Assembly (NCBI GenBank): GCA_030425705.1
Contig: JAUHZU010000001.1
Coordinates: forward strand, 62,001-126,000
Direction: 5' to 3'
DNA from: Phycisphaerae bacterium
GTDB lineage: Bacteria; Planctomycetota; Phycisphaerae; Phycisphaerales; Phycisphaeraceae
Length of the DNA stretch: 64,000 nucleotides
Part shown: positions 50,143-59,031 of the stretch, in pieces
How the letters are laid out: each line of letters begins with the position of its first letter
Position numbering within the stretch: the first letter of the stretch is position 1
The notes under the pieces: generated by a model
Seen by the model: only the letters and a program-made list of their open reading frames with translations
What the model was told of the DNA's origin: nothing
Databases searched by the model: none
Translations under genes and position numbers: made by a program

Positions 50143-52710
50143 GTGCGGGTCATCGCCGAGAGTCCGGGGGCCGATGATGCCGGGGGCGGCTGGGGGCTGC
50201 TGCTGGTCCGGCTCGCGCTGGCGTGGTCGGCGGGCATCGTCGCGGGCGCGTGGGTCGGGGTGCTCTGGCTGTGGCTCGTTGCGGGGTGTCTGCTCTGTGT
50301 GGCGAGCGCGGTGCTGGTGTGCCGCGGGGAAACGTACCGCCGGTCGTCGGCGCGTCGTCGGCTGGTCCATGCGGCCGCGCTGGCGGCGCTGGGGTGCGTC
50401 GCGGCGTCGTGGCTGATCGTCCAACGCGACTACACCGATGCGCACACCGCCGCGCGCTACATCCACGACGAGGGCGCGATCGTAAGGGTCGCCGGCCGGA
50501 TCGCCAGCCCGCCACGCGATGTCGTGCCCGAGCAGGGGCCGTTTGGTGCGTTCAACTACCGCGACCCCGGCACGCTGTTCGAGCTGGACCTGGAGCGCAT
50601 CGACGCCGGCACGGGCTGGGAGCAATGCACCGGCACGATCCTCGTACGCATCAAGCAGCATGACCACCGGCCGGAGCTGGGACAGGATATCGAGGCCGTC
50701 GGCTGGCTGAGCACGATCGGTCCGACGCAGAACCCCGGCGAGTTCGACTACGCCGCGTACCTCAAGCGCGAGGGCGTGCTCGGCCGGATGACGCTGATGC
50801 GCCGCGGCAACTGGCGTCCGCTTGGCCCGCCGCCGCGGTACACGTTCACCGGGCTGCGGCGTTGGCTGGGCGACGAGGCGGCGCACTCGCTGCGCCGCGG
50901 GCTGCCGCACAACCCGCAGCAGACCGGCCTGCTCGAGGCGCTGCTGCTGGGCCGACGCACCGGCGACATCGACGAGTTGAGCGATGCGTTCCGTGCGGTC
51001 GGGCTCGCGCACGTGCTGTCGATCAGCGGCGCGCACCTGGGCATCCTGCTGCTGCTGGTCTGGGGGCTGGGCCGGCTGCTGATCGGTCGGCCGACGGCGG
51101 TGGCGTGGCTCGTGATGGCCGTGCTGGTGCTGTTCCTGCTGGTCGTGCCGTGGCGGACGCCGATCGTGCGGGCCGCGATCATGGCCGGGGTCTTCTGCGT
51201 GGGCTACGGGTTTGGCCGGCGGCTGCGGGGGGTGGAGATGCTCGCCGGGGCGGCGCTGATCGTGCTGGTCTGGAAGCCCCAGGACCTGTTCACCGCGGGG
51301 TTCCAGCTCAGCTTCGGCGCGGTCGGCGGGCTGCTGCTGTTTGCCCGGCCGGTCTCGCTGCGGATGTGGCCCGAGCCGACGGTCCAGCTCTACCACCCGA
51401 CCGCGGCGCAGCAGGGCTGGCGGTGGTTCGTCGATTTCGTGTCGGTCAGCGTGGTGGCCTTCCTCGTTGCGGTGCCGCTGGTGATGTACCACTTCAAGCT
51501 GCTGAGCCCGCTGGCGGCGCTGCTGTCGATGTTCGCGCTGCCGGTGCTGACGGCGCTGCTGGGCGTGGGCTACCTGAAGATCCTACTGGGGCTGCTGGTG
51601 CCCAGCGCGTCGTCGCTGCTCGCGCTGCCGACGGCCTGGCTGGCGGACTCCCTGGTCGCGCTGGTCGACCAGTCCCGCCGGATGCCCGCGGCGAGCGTGC
51701 CATTGATGAACCAGCCGTCGATCGCGTGGACCGCCGCGGCGCTCGCGGTCGTGGTCGCGTGGATGGCGGGCGGGTTTGGTCAGCGACGCGCTGCCGGGCT
51801 GGTCGCGGTGGTGCTGGTGGTGGGCTGGGCGGTGCTGGAGCAGCGGTCGCACGACGGGCCGGCGTTCACCGAGCGACCGCCGGCGATGGAGGTGGTGATG
51901 TTCGGCGTCGGCGACGGGTCGTGCTACCTGCTCCGCAGCGGCGGGGAGGCGGCGATGTACGACTGCGGCTCGCAGGAGTTCCTGCGGATCGGGGAGCGCA
52001 GCATCGTGCCGGCCCTGCAGGAACTGGGCGTGCACCGGCTGTCGTTCGTCATGCTCTCGCACCCGGACCTGGACCACTTCGCCGGCGTGCTGGACGTGAT
52101 CGACGCGGTCGAGGTCGGGCGGGTGCTGGTCTCGGCCGAGGTGATCCGCGAGGCGGAGCAGGTCCCCTCGGGCTCGGCGGGCTACCTGCTGCGGTCGCTG
52201 CGCGAGCGCGGGATCGAGCCGATGATCGTCGGGGCGGGATGGTCGGAACCGTTTGGCGAGGCGCGGCTGGATGTGCTCTGGCCCGAGCCGGGGTTCGAGT
52301 CCGACCGCAACAACAACCACTCGCTGGTCCTGCGTGCCGAGGCGGCGGGGATGCGCATGCTGCTCAACGGCGACATCCAGGGCGAGGCGATCGATGCGCT
52401 GCTGGCCCAGGGGGCCGACCTCCGCGCGGACGTGACCGACCTGGCCCACCACGGGAGCTGGGTCGACCCATCGCCCGCGTGGTTCGAGGCGGTATCGCCC
52501 CGGCTGGTGCTGCAGTCGTCGGGGCCGCGTCGGCCGGAGCGCGACCGCTGGGCGGGGTACCTGCAAGAGCAGGGCGTGTCCCGGCTGGCGACGGACGCGG
52601 TGGGCATGGTGCGCATCGCGTTCACGCACGACGGCCGGCTGGTCTGGACCAGCCACCGCGGCGGCGGGGGCGACATGCAGGTGCGGGCCGAGGAAGATGA
52701 CGGGCGCTAG
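50143..52710 (+). CDS. comEC: ComEC/Rec2 DNA-uptake channel
   Basis: 855 residues, GTG start. N-terminal membrane part and OB-fold (GRIASPPRDV, TILVRIKQHDH), the competence domain with about eight helices (LLLGRRTGDIDELSDAFRAVGLAHVLSISGAHLGIL; AIMAGVFCVGYGFGRRL), and a C-terminal metallo-beta-lactamase domain (MLSHPDLDHFAGVLDVID, LLNGDIQGEA, LAHHGSWVDPSP). It forms the inner-membrane channel that takes up single-stranded DNA; the C-terminal domain is thought to degrade the other strand. No other com gene is nearby. Confidence 0.93.
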   Translation: MRVIAESPGADDAGGGWGLLLVRLALAWSAGIVAGAWVGVLWLWLVAGCLLCVASAVLVCRGETYRRSSARRRLVHAAALAALGCVAASWLIVQRDYTDAHTAARYIHDEGAIVRVAGRIASPPRDVVPEQGPFGAFNYRDPGTLFELDLERIDAGTGWEQCTGTILVRIKQHDHRPELGQDIEAVGWLSTIGPTQNPGEFDYAAYLKREGVLGRMTLMRRGNWRPLGPPPRYTFTGLRRWLGDEAAHSLRRGLPHNPQQTGLLEALLLGRRTGDIDELSDAFRAVGLAHVLSISGAHLGILLLLVWGLGRLLIGRPTAVAWLVMAVLVLFLLVVPWRTPIVRAAIMAGVFCVGYGFGRRLRGVEMLAGAALIVLVWKPQDLFTAGFQLSFGAVGGLLLFARPVSLRMWPEPTVQLYHPTAAQQGWRWFVDFVSVSVVAFLVAVPLVMYHFKLLSPLAALLSMFALPVLTALLGVGYLKILLGLLVPSASSLLALPTAWLADSLVALVDQSRRMPAASVPLMNQPSIAWTAAALAVVVAWMAGGFGQRRAAGLVAVVLVVGWAVLEQRSHDGPAFTERPPAMEVVMFGVGDGSCYLLRSGGEAAMYDCGSQEFLRIGERSIVPALQELGVHRLSFVMLSHPDLDHFAGVLDVIDAVEVGRVLVSAEVIREAEQVPSGSAGYLLRSLRERGIEPMIVGAGWSEPFGEARLDVLWPEPGFESDRNNNHSLVLRAEAAGMRMLLNGDIQGEAIDALLAQGADLRADVTDLAHHGSWVDPSPAWFEAVSPRLVLQSSGPRRPERDRWAGYLQEQGVSRLATDAVGMVRIAFTHDGRLVWTSHRGGGGDMQVRAEEDDGR

Positions 52711-52718
52711 CCCACGGG

Positions 52719-54692
52719 CTATTCGTCGGCGTCGGGGTCCGGCGCGGGCTCGGCAGGGGGGGATGCGTCAGCGGGTGCGCTGTCGGCGTCTTCGTCCGCT
52801 TCGGGCTCGGCGGTGCCCGGCGCGGCGGGACCGTCCGCCGGTGCGGGGTCCGGGTCCTGCGCCGCCTGGGGGATGATGACGATCGGCACCAGCCGGGCGG
52901 CGGGCGGGTCGGTCCAGAGCGGCGTGGTTGGTGCGAGCGGGACCTGGGGCATCAGCCAGTTGCCGCGCGGCGCGGGCGTACGTGTTTCGCGCTCGTTGGC
53001 CGGGTCCTCCGCTTCCGCCTCGTCCGCCTCGTCCGCAGACTCTGCGGCCTCCAGTAGTTCGAGGTCTTCCGCGGGCGCTGCACCACTCCGGCCGCCGCGC
53101 TGCGCCTCGGATTCTTCCGCGGCGGCGTCGCCCTCGGGTTCGGTGAGTGCCTGGCCTTCGGTGTCCGCCGGCTTGTCGTCGTCGGCGCTGTCCCCGGCCC
53201 GTGACGCGCCCCGGCTGGGTGCGGCGCGGCTGCCACCGCGTCCGCCGTCGAGCCCGCCGGCCCGTCCGGGGGCGTTGTCGTCCGCGAACCGGCCGCCGGG
53301 CCCCTGCTCCTGCTGGGCGTCCAGGAACGCCTCGCCCCCCGGGTCCGCGGGTGTTTCTCCGGCTTCGGCCATGCTGACGCCCGGATCGTCGCGGCGCTGG
53401 TTGCGGAGCACCTCGGCGTTGCGCTGCGCGGTGCGCGCCAGGTCCTCGTTGTTCGAGTACGCGAACGTGTTGGCCAGGTTCTGCTGCGTCAGCGCTTCGT
53501 CGCCCAGGTCCTCGGGCACCTTCAGCCCGACGACCTGAGGCAGCTCGTTGTCGACCAGCGCCGCCTGAGCAGCGCCGGCATCGTCCGCGTCGGCCGGTGC
53601 CTGGTTAAGCACGTTGTTGCGCTGCTGCTCGTTGTAGGCGTTGACCGGCGTGTCGATTGCCGCGCGCTGCCGGCGGGCGGGGGCGAGCTCGGCCTGGTTC
53701 ATGCGCGTCACCAGCGCGTCGAGCTGGTCTTCATCGATGAGCAGCGCGTAGGGCTCGTCGGTGTTGCTGTCCCCGTAGGCGGTGCCCTGGGCGAACTGCT
53801 GCTCGACGACGGGGATGCTGTTGTCGATGCACCAGTCGAGGATCTGTCGGCGGGTCTCGTCGGGGTTGTCGGACTCGACCCTCAGCGCCTGGTTGGGCGA
53901 GAGCGCGGCGAAAGCGAGCAGCGTCTGGCCCAGCGGCCACTCTTCGCCGGCTAGCGCGGGGTCGGCGGGGGGCGCGGTATCGCGCGCCAGCGCGGCGGGG
54001 GAGTCGGGGTTGGGCGGCAGGGGGTTCGCGCCGCCGAGCAACGCATCCCGGGCGCGTTCGACCCGGCTGCGGGGGTCGGCGTTGCTGTCGGCGACCCGCG
54101 GTGGCGGGTCGGTGTTCGTGATGCCGTTGGCGCTGCGGGCGGCCGCGGCACCGCCCAGGTTGCCGCGGTTCGTGCTGACGCCGTCGGCGTCGGCGCTGCC
54201 GCTGCGCAGGCCCGCCGCGGCGTTGGATTCGTCGGCCGTGCCGCCCGGCTGGGTGGGCGCGGGGGATTGCGAGAGGTCCAGCGCGGTGCGGGGCAGCGAG
54301 CCGCTGTTGTTGACGTAGAAGACCAGCCCGGTCGCGAGCGCGACCGCCGCCGCGAGACTGCCCACGCCGATGGCCCGGCTCCAGGGGAAGCCCGCCGCGG
54401 TCGGCGCCAGGCCCGCGCCGCGCTGGATCGGGATCGGGCTGCCCGCGTCCACCTGTGGCGCGTCCAGCAGCATCCGCCGCTCCAGCCCCTGCACCAGGTC
54501 GTGGCTGAGGTCATCGGGGGCCTGCTCGGCCGGGAGCGCCCGCAGCATCGCGCGGTCGCTCTCAAGCCCCTTCATCAACGCGGCGAGCTGCGGGTCCTCG
54601 GCGAGCACCTGCTCCACCTGCGCGCGTCGGTCCGCGTCGAGGTCGCCCTCGAGGTAGTCCAGCAGCAGGTCGTGGTCGTATCGGTCGGTCAT
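52719..54692 (-). CDS. Anti-sigma-like protein with very large low-complexity extracytoplasmic part
   Basis: 657 residues. N-terminal 60 residues resemble anti-sigma cytosolic domains (DLLLDYLEGDLDADRRAQVEQVL) but lack the zinc motif. One transmembrane helix lies at about residues 112-132 (AIGVGSLAAAVALATGLVFYV). The remaining 520 residues are outside and rich in Ala, Pro, Asp and Glu, with coiled stretches (VTRMNQAELAPARRQRAAID) and a proline/acidic end. It follows the ECF sigma gene by 64 bp on the same strand, which supports sigma-antisigma pairing. The start has no strong ribosome-binding site. Confidence 0.72.
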   Translation of the reverse strand: MTDRYDHDLLLDYLEGDLDADRRAQVEQVLAEDPQLAALMKGLESDRAMLRALPAEQAPDDLSHDLVQGLERRMLLDAPQVDAGSPIPIQRGAGLAPTAAGFPWSRAIGVGSLAAAVALATGLVFYVNNSGSLPRTALDLSQSPAPTQPGGTADESNAAAGLRSGSADADGVSTNRGNLGGAAAARSANGITNTDPPPRVADSNADPRSRVERARDALLGGANPLPPNPDSPAALARDTAPPADPALAGEEWPLGQTLLAFAALSPNQALRVESDNPDETRRQILDWCIDNSIPVVEQQFAQGTAYGDSNTDEPYALLIDEDQLDALVTRMNQAELAPARRQRAAIDTPVNAYNEQQRNNVLNQAPADADDAGAAQAALVDNELPQVVGLKVPEDLGDEALTQQNLANTFAYSNNEDLARTAQRNAEVLRNQRRDDPGVSMAEAGETPADPGGEAFLDAQQEQGPGGRFADDNAPGRAGGLDGGRGGSRAAPSRGASRAGDSADDDKPADTEGQALTEPEGDAAAEESEAQRGGRSGAAPAEDLELLEAAESADEADEAEAEDPANERETRTPAPRGNWLMPQVPLAPTTPLWTDPPAARLVPIVIIPQAAQDPDPAPADGPAAPGTAEPEADEDADSAPADASPPAEPAPDPDADE

Positions 54693-54756
54693 CGTGCGTT
54701 CGATTCTTCGGGGTCGGCCGCCAGGTTGCGCGGCGGGGGGCTTCAGGTCGTATCGG

Positions 54757-55374
54757 TCAGGCCTCGGCGGGTTTGCCACGGGTGTGGTCGAGTTTCTGGA
54801 CCTCCTGCCGCAGCGCCAGCCGGGCCCGGAACAGCCGGCTCTTGACGGTGCCGACCTTCAGCTCCAGGACCTCGGCGATCTGCTGGTAGTCCATCTGCTC
54901 GATGTCGCGGAGCACGAGGACAGCGCGGAAGTCGTCGTCCAGCCGGGCGATCGCTTGTTTGAGGAACTCGAGCATCTCACCGGTTTCGACGCGATCCCCG
55001 GGCCCGGGTTCCCCCGGATCGGCGAGGAATTGCCGGAGCGAGGTCGCCTGGTCCTCGCCGTTGGCGGACGGGCCGGTGGATTCTAAGCTGATGTGGTTAC
55101 GGACTTTACGTTTGCGGAGCAGCGAGATGCTCAGGTTCATGACGATCCGCGTCATCCACGTGGTGACCTGCGCATCGCTACGGAAGCCGTCGATGTGCTC
55201 GCAGACCTTGAGCATCGCATCCTGCGTGACCTCGGCCGCGTCGTCGCGGTTGCTGACCATCCGCAGGGCGACGTTGTAGAGCCGCTGCTGATGCCGCTGG
55301 AGCAGCGTGCCCAGCGCGGACCGATCGCCCTGCTGGATCTGCTCGATCAGCGTGGCATCGGTGATTGGGTCCAT
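54757..55374 (-). CDS. ECF-type RNA polymerase sigma factor
   Basis: 205 residues. Region 2 (RHQQRLYNVALRMVSNRDDAAEVTQDAMLKV; DGFRSDAQVTTWMTRIVMNLSISLLRK) and region 4 (ARLDDDFRAVLVLRDIEQMDYQQIAEVLELKVGTVKSRLFRARLALR) are both clear; there is no region 3. It is co-oriented with the anti-sigma-like gene. The target promoters cannot be predicted; a self-regulated promoter upstream is not obvious, and the ATG has AAGGGG about 12 bases before it. Confidence 0.92.
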   Translation of the reverse strand: MDPITDATLIEQIQQGDRSALGTLLQRHQQRLYNVALRMVSNRDDAAEVTQDAMLKVCEHIDGFRSDAQVTTWMTRIVMNLSISLLRKRKVRNHISLESTGPSANGEDQATSLRQFLADPGEPGPGDRVETGEMLEFLKQAIARLDDDFRAVLVLRDIEQMDYQQIAEVLELKVGTVKSRLFRARLALRQEVQKLDHTRGKPAEA

Positions 55375-55594
55375 CGGGCACGCACCCCTTGCCTCGGCCT
55401 TCCCTGGCCCGGCGGAGACTCTTGACCGGCCCCGCTACACAACACGGGGCACACGACTCCTAGCGCCCGCCGTCCACGACGGGTTCACCGTCCCCGCCGA
55501 TTCACGCCGACGCGCAGCGCCGGGCCCGCCCGGCGGGGGGGTGGGACCAAGTGTACCATGACCCGTTTGCACCCCCCAGCCCACGCCCGACACG

Positions 55595-57040
55595 ATGGCC
55601 GACGACACCACCTACGTCTCCCCGCTCGCTTCCCGCAACGCCTCGCCCCGGATGCAGCGCATCTGGTCCCCCCGCACCAAGTTCACGACCTGGCGGAAGC
55701 TCTGGCTCGCCTTGGCCGAGAGCGAGATGGAGCTGGGCCTGGGCGTGACGCATGAGCAGGTCGACGCACTGCGGGCCCACCTCGACGACATCGATTATGA
55801 CAACGCCGCGCGGTACGAGAAGAAGCTCCGCCACGACGTGATGGCCCATGTCCACGCGCTGGGCGATGTCGCGCCGCAGGCCCGGCCGATCATCCACCTG
55901 GGCGCGACCAGCCAGTTCGTCGTCTGCAACACCGAGCTGATCCAGCTCCGCGACGGGCTGTCCTGCGTCGCCGAGAAGCTCGCTATCGTGATCGACCGGC
56001 TGGGCGCGTTCGCGGCCGAGCACCGCGCGCTGCCGACGCTGGGCTTCACGCACTACCAGCCCGCCCAGCCGACGACCGTGGGCAAGCGGGCGACGCTGTG
56101 GATGCAGGATCTCGCCCTCGCGCTGGCCGAGGTCGAGCACCGCCTCGACACGCTCCGCTTCCGCGGCGTCAAGGGCACGACCGGCACGCAGGCCTCGTTC
56201 CTCGCCCTGTTCGACGGCGACCCGGACCCGCACGGAAAAGTCGAGCAGCTCGACCAACGCGTGACCGAGAAGATGGGCTGGCCCGCGGACCGACGCTTCC
56301 CGGTCACGGGCCAGACGTACCCCCGGCTGCTGGACGCGATGGTCGGCGCGACGCTCTCGACCGCCGCCGCCGCGCTGATGAAGATGGCGACCGACCTCCG
56401 CCTGCTCGCCAACCGCAAGGAGGTCGAGGAGCCGTTCGAGAAAGACCAGATCGGCAGCTCGGCCATGGCGTACAAGCGCAACCCGATGCGCAGCGAACGC
56501 ATGTGCGGGCTCGCGCGGTTTGTTATCTCGCTGACACAGGCCCCCTTTACTACCGCGGCCGAGCAGTGGATGGAACGCACGCTCGACGATTCGTCCTGCC
56601 GCCGGCTGACGCTGCCCGAGCCGTTCCTCGCGCTCGACGGTGTGCTGGACATCGCCATCAACGTCGCCGGCGGGCTCATCGTCTACGAGAACACCGTCGC
56701 CGCGAACCTCGCCAAAGAACTGCCGTTCATGGCGACGGAGAACATCCTCATGGCCGCGGTCAAGGGCGGCGGCGACCGGCAGGAACTGCACGAAGTGATC
56801 CGCACCCACAGCATGGCCGCGGCGCACAGCGTGAAGTCCGAGGGCGCGGACAACGACCTGCTCGCCCGCCTGCGTGGCGAGGACGCCTTCATGGGCGTCG
56901 ACCTCGACGACGTGCTGGACCCGAGCCGGTACGTCGGCCGAGCCCCCGAGCAGGTCGACGCATTCCTCGCCGAGGTCGTCGCGCCGATCCGCGAGCGGTA
57001 CGCGCAGGCGCTGGACTACGACCCGGCGTTGAAGGTGTAG
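55595..57040 (+). CDS. purB: Adenylosuccinate lyase
   Basis: 481 residues of the fumarase/aspartase superfamily. Marks: [44 protein letters not shown], and the flexible signature loop [17 protein letters not shown]. It splits adenylosuccinate and SAICAR in purine synthesis. TACCAT at about 55553 predicts a leader near 30 bases; no clear ribosome-binding site. It diverges from the ECF sigma gene and is followed 21 bp on by a small zinc-ribbon gene. Confidence 0.95.
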   Translation: MADDTTYVSPLASRNASPRMQRIWSPRTKFTTWRKLWLALAESEMELGLGVTHEQVDALRAHLDDIDYDNAARYEKKLRHDVMAHVHALGDVAPQARPIIHLGATSQFVVCNTELIQLRDGLSCVAEKLAIVIDRLGAFAAEHRALPTLGFTHYQPAQPTTVGKRATLWMQDLALALAEVEHRLDTLRFRGVKGTTGTQASFLALFDGDPDPHGKVEQLDQRVTEKMGWPADRRFPVTGQTYPRLLDAMVGATLSTAAAALMKMATDLRLLANRKEVEEPFEKDQIGSSAMAYKRNPMRSERMCGLARFVISLTQAPFTTAAEQWMERTLDDSSCRRLTLPEPFLALDGVLDIAINVAGGLIVYENTVAANLAKELPFMATENILMAAVKGGGDRQELHEVIRTHSMAAAHSVKSEGADNDLLARLRGEDAFMGVDLDDVLDPSRYVGRAPEQVDAFLAEVVAPIRERYAQALDYDPALKV

Positions 57041-57061
57041 CCGCTCGGCAGGGAGTGCCGT

Positions 57062-57310
57062 GTGCTCTGGGCTGTTGGATTCTCGATCGCCGTGCTGGTT
57101 CTCCTGGGTGTTGTGCTGGCACGCGCCGCGCGACCTGCCAAGGCCCGTGCCGCGGTGCGCGACGCGCGGTGCCCGGTCTGTGGCGGGCTGGGGTTCCGGC
57201 AAGGCGCGTTGACGCGGGTCACGGCCGAGGGGACCGCGATGTGTACCGCCAGGTGCCAGCTCTGCGGCGAGCGGGTACGCTTTGACCACCGAGGAAACCC
57301 CCTGGTTTAG
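57062..57310 (+). CDS. Small membrane protein with zinc ribbon
   Basis: 82 residues, GTG start. One transmembrane helix (residues about 4-22, VGFSIAVLVLLGVVLARAA), then a treble-clef-like C-x2-C...C-x2-C pair (CPVCGGLGF and CQLCGERVRF). Function unknown. Its stop codon TAG overlaps the first two bases of REPIN copy 3, so the repeat inserted at, or supplied, the end of the gene. Confidence 0.6.
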   Translation: MLWAVGFSIAVLVLLGVVLARAARPAKARAAVRDARCPVCGGLGFRQGALTRVTAEGTAMCTARCQLCGERVRFDHRGNPLV

Positions 57311-57377
57311 CCGCCGCGTCACACGCGGCGGGGTCACGCCAAGACTAAAAATGCCCGCCGCGTGTGACGCGGCGGCT
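57309..57377. repeat. REPIN-like palindromic element, copy 3
   Basis: Arms at 57309-57331 and 57355-57377, identical to the other copies; 23-base spacer. Here the inverted repeat extends outward by three more bases (TTT/AAA). Confidence 0.92.
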
Positions 57378-57396
57378 AAAAAGGGAGCGGACTGCC

Positions 57397-58020
57397 ATGC
57401 TCAAGACCACGACCCCCGTGATCCTCGTCGCTGCGCTCGCCCTCGTCGGTTGCGGCGACAACACGGCCAACGAAAGCGATCTGCCCGCGGGCCAGCCGCC
57501 TGTGGACCGTGCGCAGACCCCCGACACACCGGGGCCCGGCCTCGGTGGAGACGCGTCGCCGGACGGTGAACCGGCCGCGGAGACGCACACCGCCGAGGGG
57601 CTGGTCTACACCGTGCCCGCCGGCTGGTCGGTGGGCGAGCCGAGGCAGATGCGGGTGCTGACGCTGATGGCGGGCGACGGCGTGGAGATCGCGGTCGCGA
57701 AGTGGCCCGGCGGCGTGGGCACGCTCGAGTCCAACCTGACGCGCTGGCTGGGGCAGGCCGGCTACAACCCCGCCGACGCCGTGGCGATGCAGCAGGTCCG
57801 CGCGGGCTTCGAGGCGATCACGCTCGGCGACGCGGAGGCGACCTGGATGCCGCTGCTCAACGGCACGGGCAGCCCGATGATCGGCGTCTGGGCACCGCGC
57901 GGCGCGAACCCCACCCCGCAGAGCGAGACGTGGACCCTCAAGATCACCGGCGAGGCCGACGCCTTACGCGAGAACGCCGAGGCCATCCGCGCCTGGACCG
58001 AGGCGCTGTCGTTTGAGTGA
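57397..58020 (+). CDS. Lipoprotein, unknown function
   Basis: 207 residues. Lipobox LALVGC (Cys20), a 35-residue Pro/Asp/Gly linker, then a compact domain (LVYTVPAGWSVGEPRQMRVLTLM, VAKWPGGVGTLESNLTRWLGQAG, WTLKITGEAD) that looks like a small alpha/beta extracytoplasmic fold. GGGAG lies ten bases before ATG 57397. It follows REPIN copy 3 by 19 bp and converges on lpxA. Confidence 0.7.
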   Translation: MLKTTTPVILVAALALVGCGDNTANESDLPAGQPPVDRAQTPDTPGPGLGGDASPDGEPAAETHTAEGLVYTVPAGWSVGEPRQMRVLTLMAGDGVEIAVAKWPGGVGTLESNLTRWLGQAGYNPADAVAMQQVRAGFEAITLGDAEATWMPLLNGTGSPMIGVWAPRGANPTPQSETWTLKITGEADALRENAEAIRAWTEALSFE

Positions 58021-58038
58021 CGTTGTGGTTTAGCGTGT

Positions 58039-58097
58039 GACGCGCAGCGTCCAGCGCGTTTCACCTTGACCGCTTTAGGTGCCGGACGCTGCGCGTC
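58039..58097. repeat. 14-bp perfect inverted repeat between convergent genes
   Basis: GACGCGCAGCGTCC and GGACGCTGCGCGTC with a 31-base loop. It begins near TGTGACGCG, as the REPIN arms do, but is otherwise different. It may end both transcripts or be a further repeat type; only one copy is in the window. Confidence 0.6.
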
Positions 58098-58109
58098 GTG
58101 CGCAAAGCG

Positions 58110-58958
58110 TCACTCCCCGCCGTTGGCCTGCTGCTGGTAGAACTCGGGCTTGAGCCAGGGGCGGTGCTTGAAGGACTCGCCGTAGCCGGTGACGCCGCGT
58201 TTGCTGTCCCGGATGAAGCCGACGAACTCGCGGACGCAGGGGTCCTCGCCGATGGTCATGCCGTCGATCATGTCCAGGGCCTTGCCGCCGGGGATGCCGC
58301 GCCGGTAGTAGAGGTCGAAGGCCTCGCGGAGCGCGGCGATGTGCGGCCGCAGCCCGGCCCGGCGGAGGCCAATGAGGTTCAGGGCGGACACCTGCTTGGT
58401 GTGGTGGATCATGCAGAAGGGGGGCAGGTCCATGGTCATGCCCTCGGCGCCGCCGACCATGGAGAGCCGGCCGATACGGCAGAACTGCTGGACCCCGCAG
58501 TTGCCGCCGAGGATGACGCGGTCGCCGACCTCGCAGTGCCCGCCGAGCAGGGCGGAGTTGGCGAACATGCAGTCGCTGCCGATCACGCAGTCGTGGGCGA
58601 CGTGGCTGCAGGACATGAAGTAGTTCTTGTTGCCGATGGTGGTCGGGTGCTCGTCCTTGGAGGCACGGTGGATGGAGACGGACTCGCGGAAGACGTTGCC
58701 GTCGCCGATGCGTGTGCCCGGGCCGTCGCGTTTGGGGTCGGCCTTCCAGTCCTGGGCCTCGAGCCCGAGGGTGACGAACGGGTAGAGCGTGTTGTTTTCG
58801 CCGACGGCCATCGGGCCCTTGAGGTAGCACTGGGCGATCAGCCGGGTGCCGGCCCCGATGGTGACCGCGCCCTCGATGATGCAGTTGGGGCCGACGACCA
58901 CGTCCTCGGCGAGGGTGGCCCGTTCATCGACGATGGCGGAGGGGTGGATCGTGGGCAT
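58110..58958 (-). CDS. lpxA: Acyl-ACP-UDP-N-acetylglucosamine O-acyltransferase LpxA
   Basis: 282 residues of left-handed beta-helix (hexapeptide) family. N terminus MPTIHPSAIVDERATLAEDV; catalytic histidine in MSCSHVAHDCVIG; C-terminal helix LIGLRRAGLRPHIAAL. It starts lipid A synthesis by 3-O-acylation of UDP-GlcNAc. LpxA usually has HQFCRIG, here QQFCRIG, so the neighbouring histidine is lost; acyl-chain or substrate preference may differ. No other lpx gene is present. The start is 58958; ATG 58982 would add eight residues. Confidence 0.9.
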   Translation of the reverse strand: MPTIHPSAIVDERATLAEDVVVGPNCIIEGAVTIGAGTRLIAQCYLKGPMAVGENNTLYPFVTLGLEAQDWKADPKRDGPGTRIGDGNVFRESVSIHRASKDEHPTTIGNKNYFMSCSHVAHDCVIGSDCMFANSALLGGHCEVGDRVILGGNCGVQQFCRIGRLSMVGGAEGMTMDLPPFCMIHHTKQVSALNLIGLRRAGLRPHIAALREAFDLYYRRGIPGGKALDMIDGMTIGEDPCVREFVGFIRDSKRGVTGYGESFKHRPWLKPEFYQQQANGGE

Positions 58959-59031
58959 GGGGCGGGGGATTCCGAGCCGCATATCATACGGTAATCATCG
59001 TCCGTTTGCCCCGTTCCGGCCCTCCCCTGTT

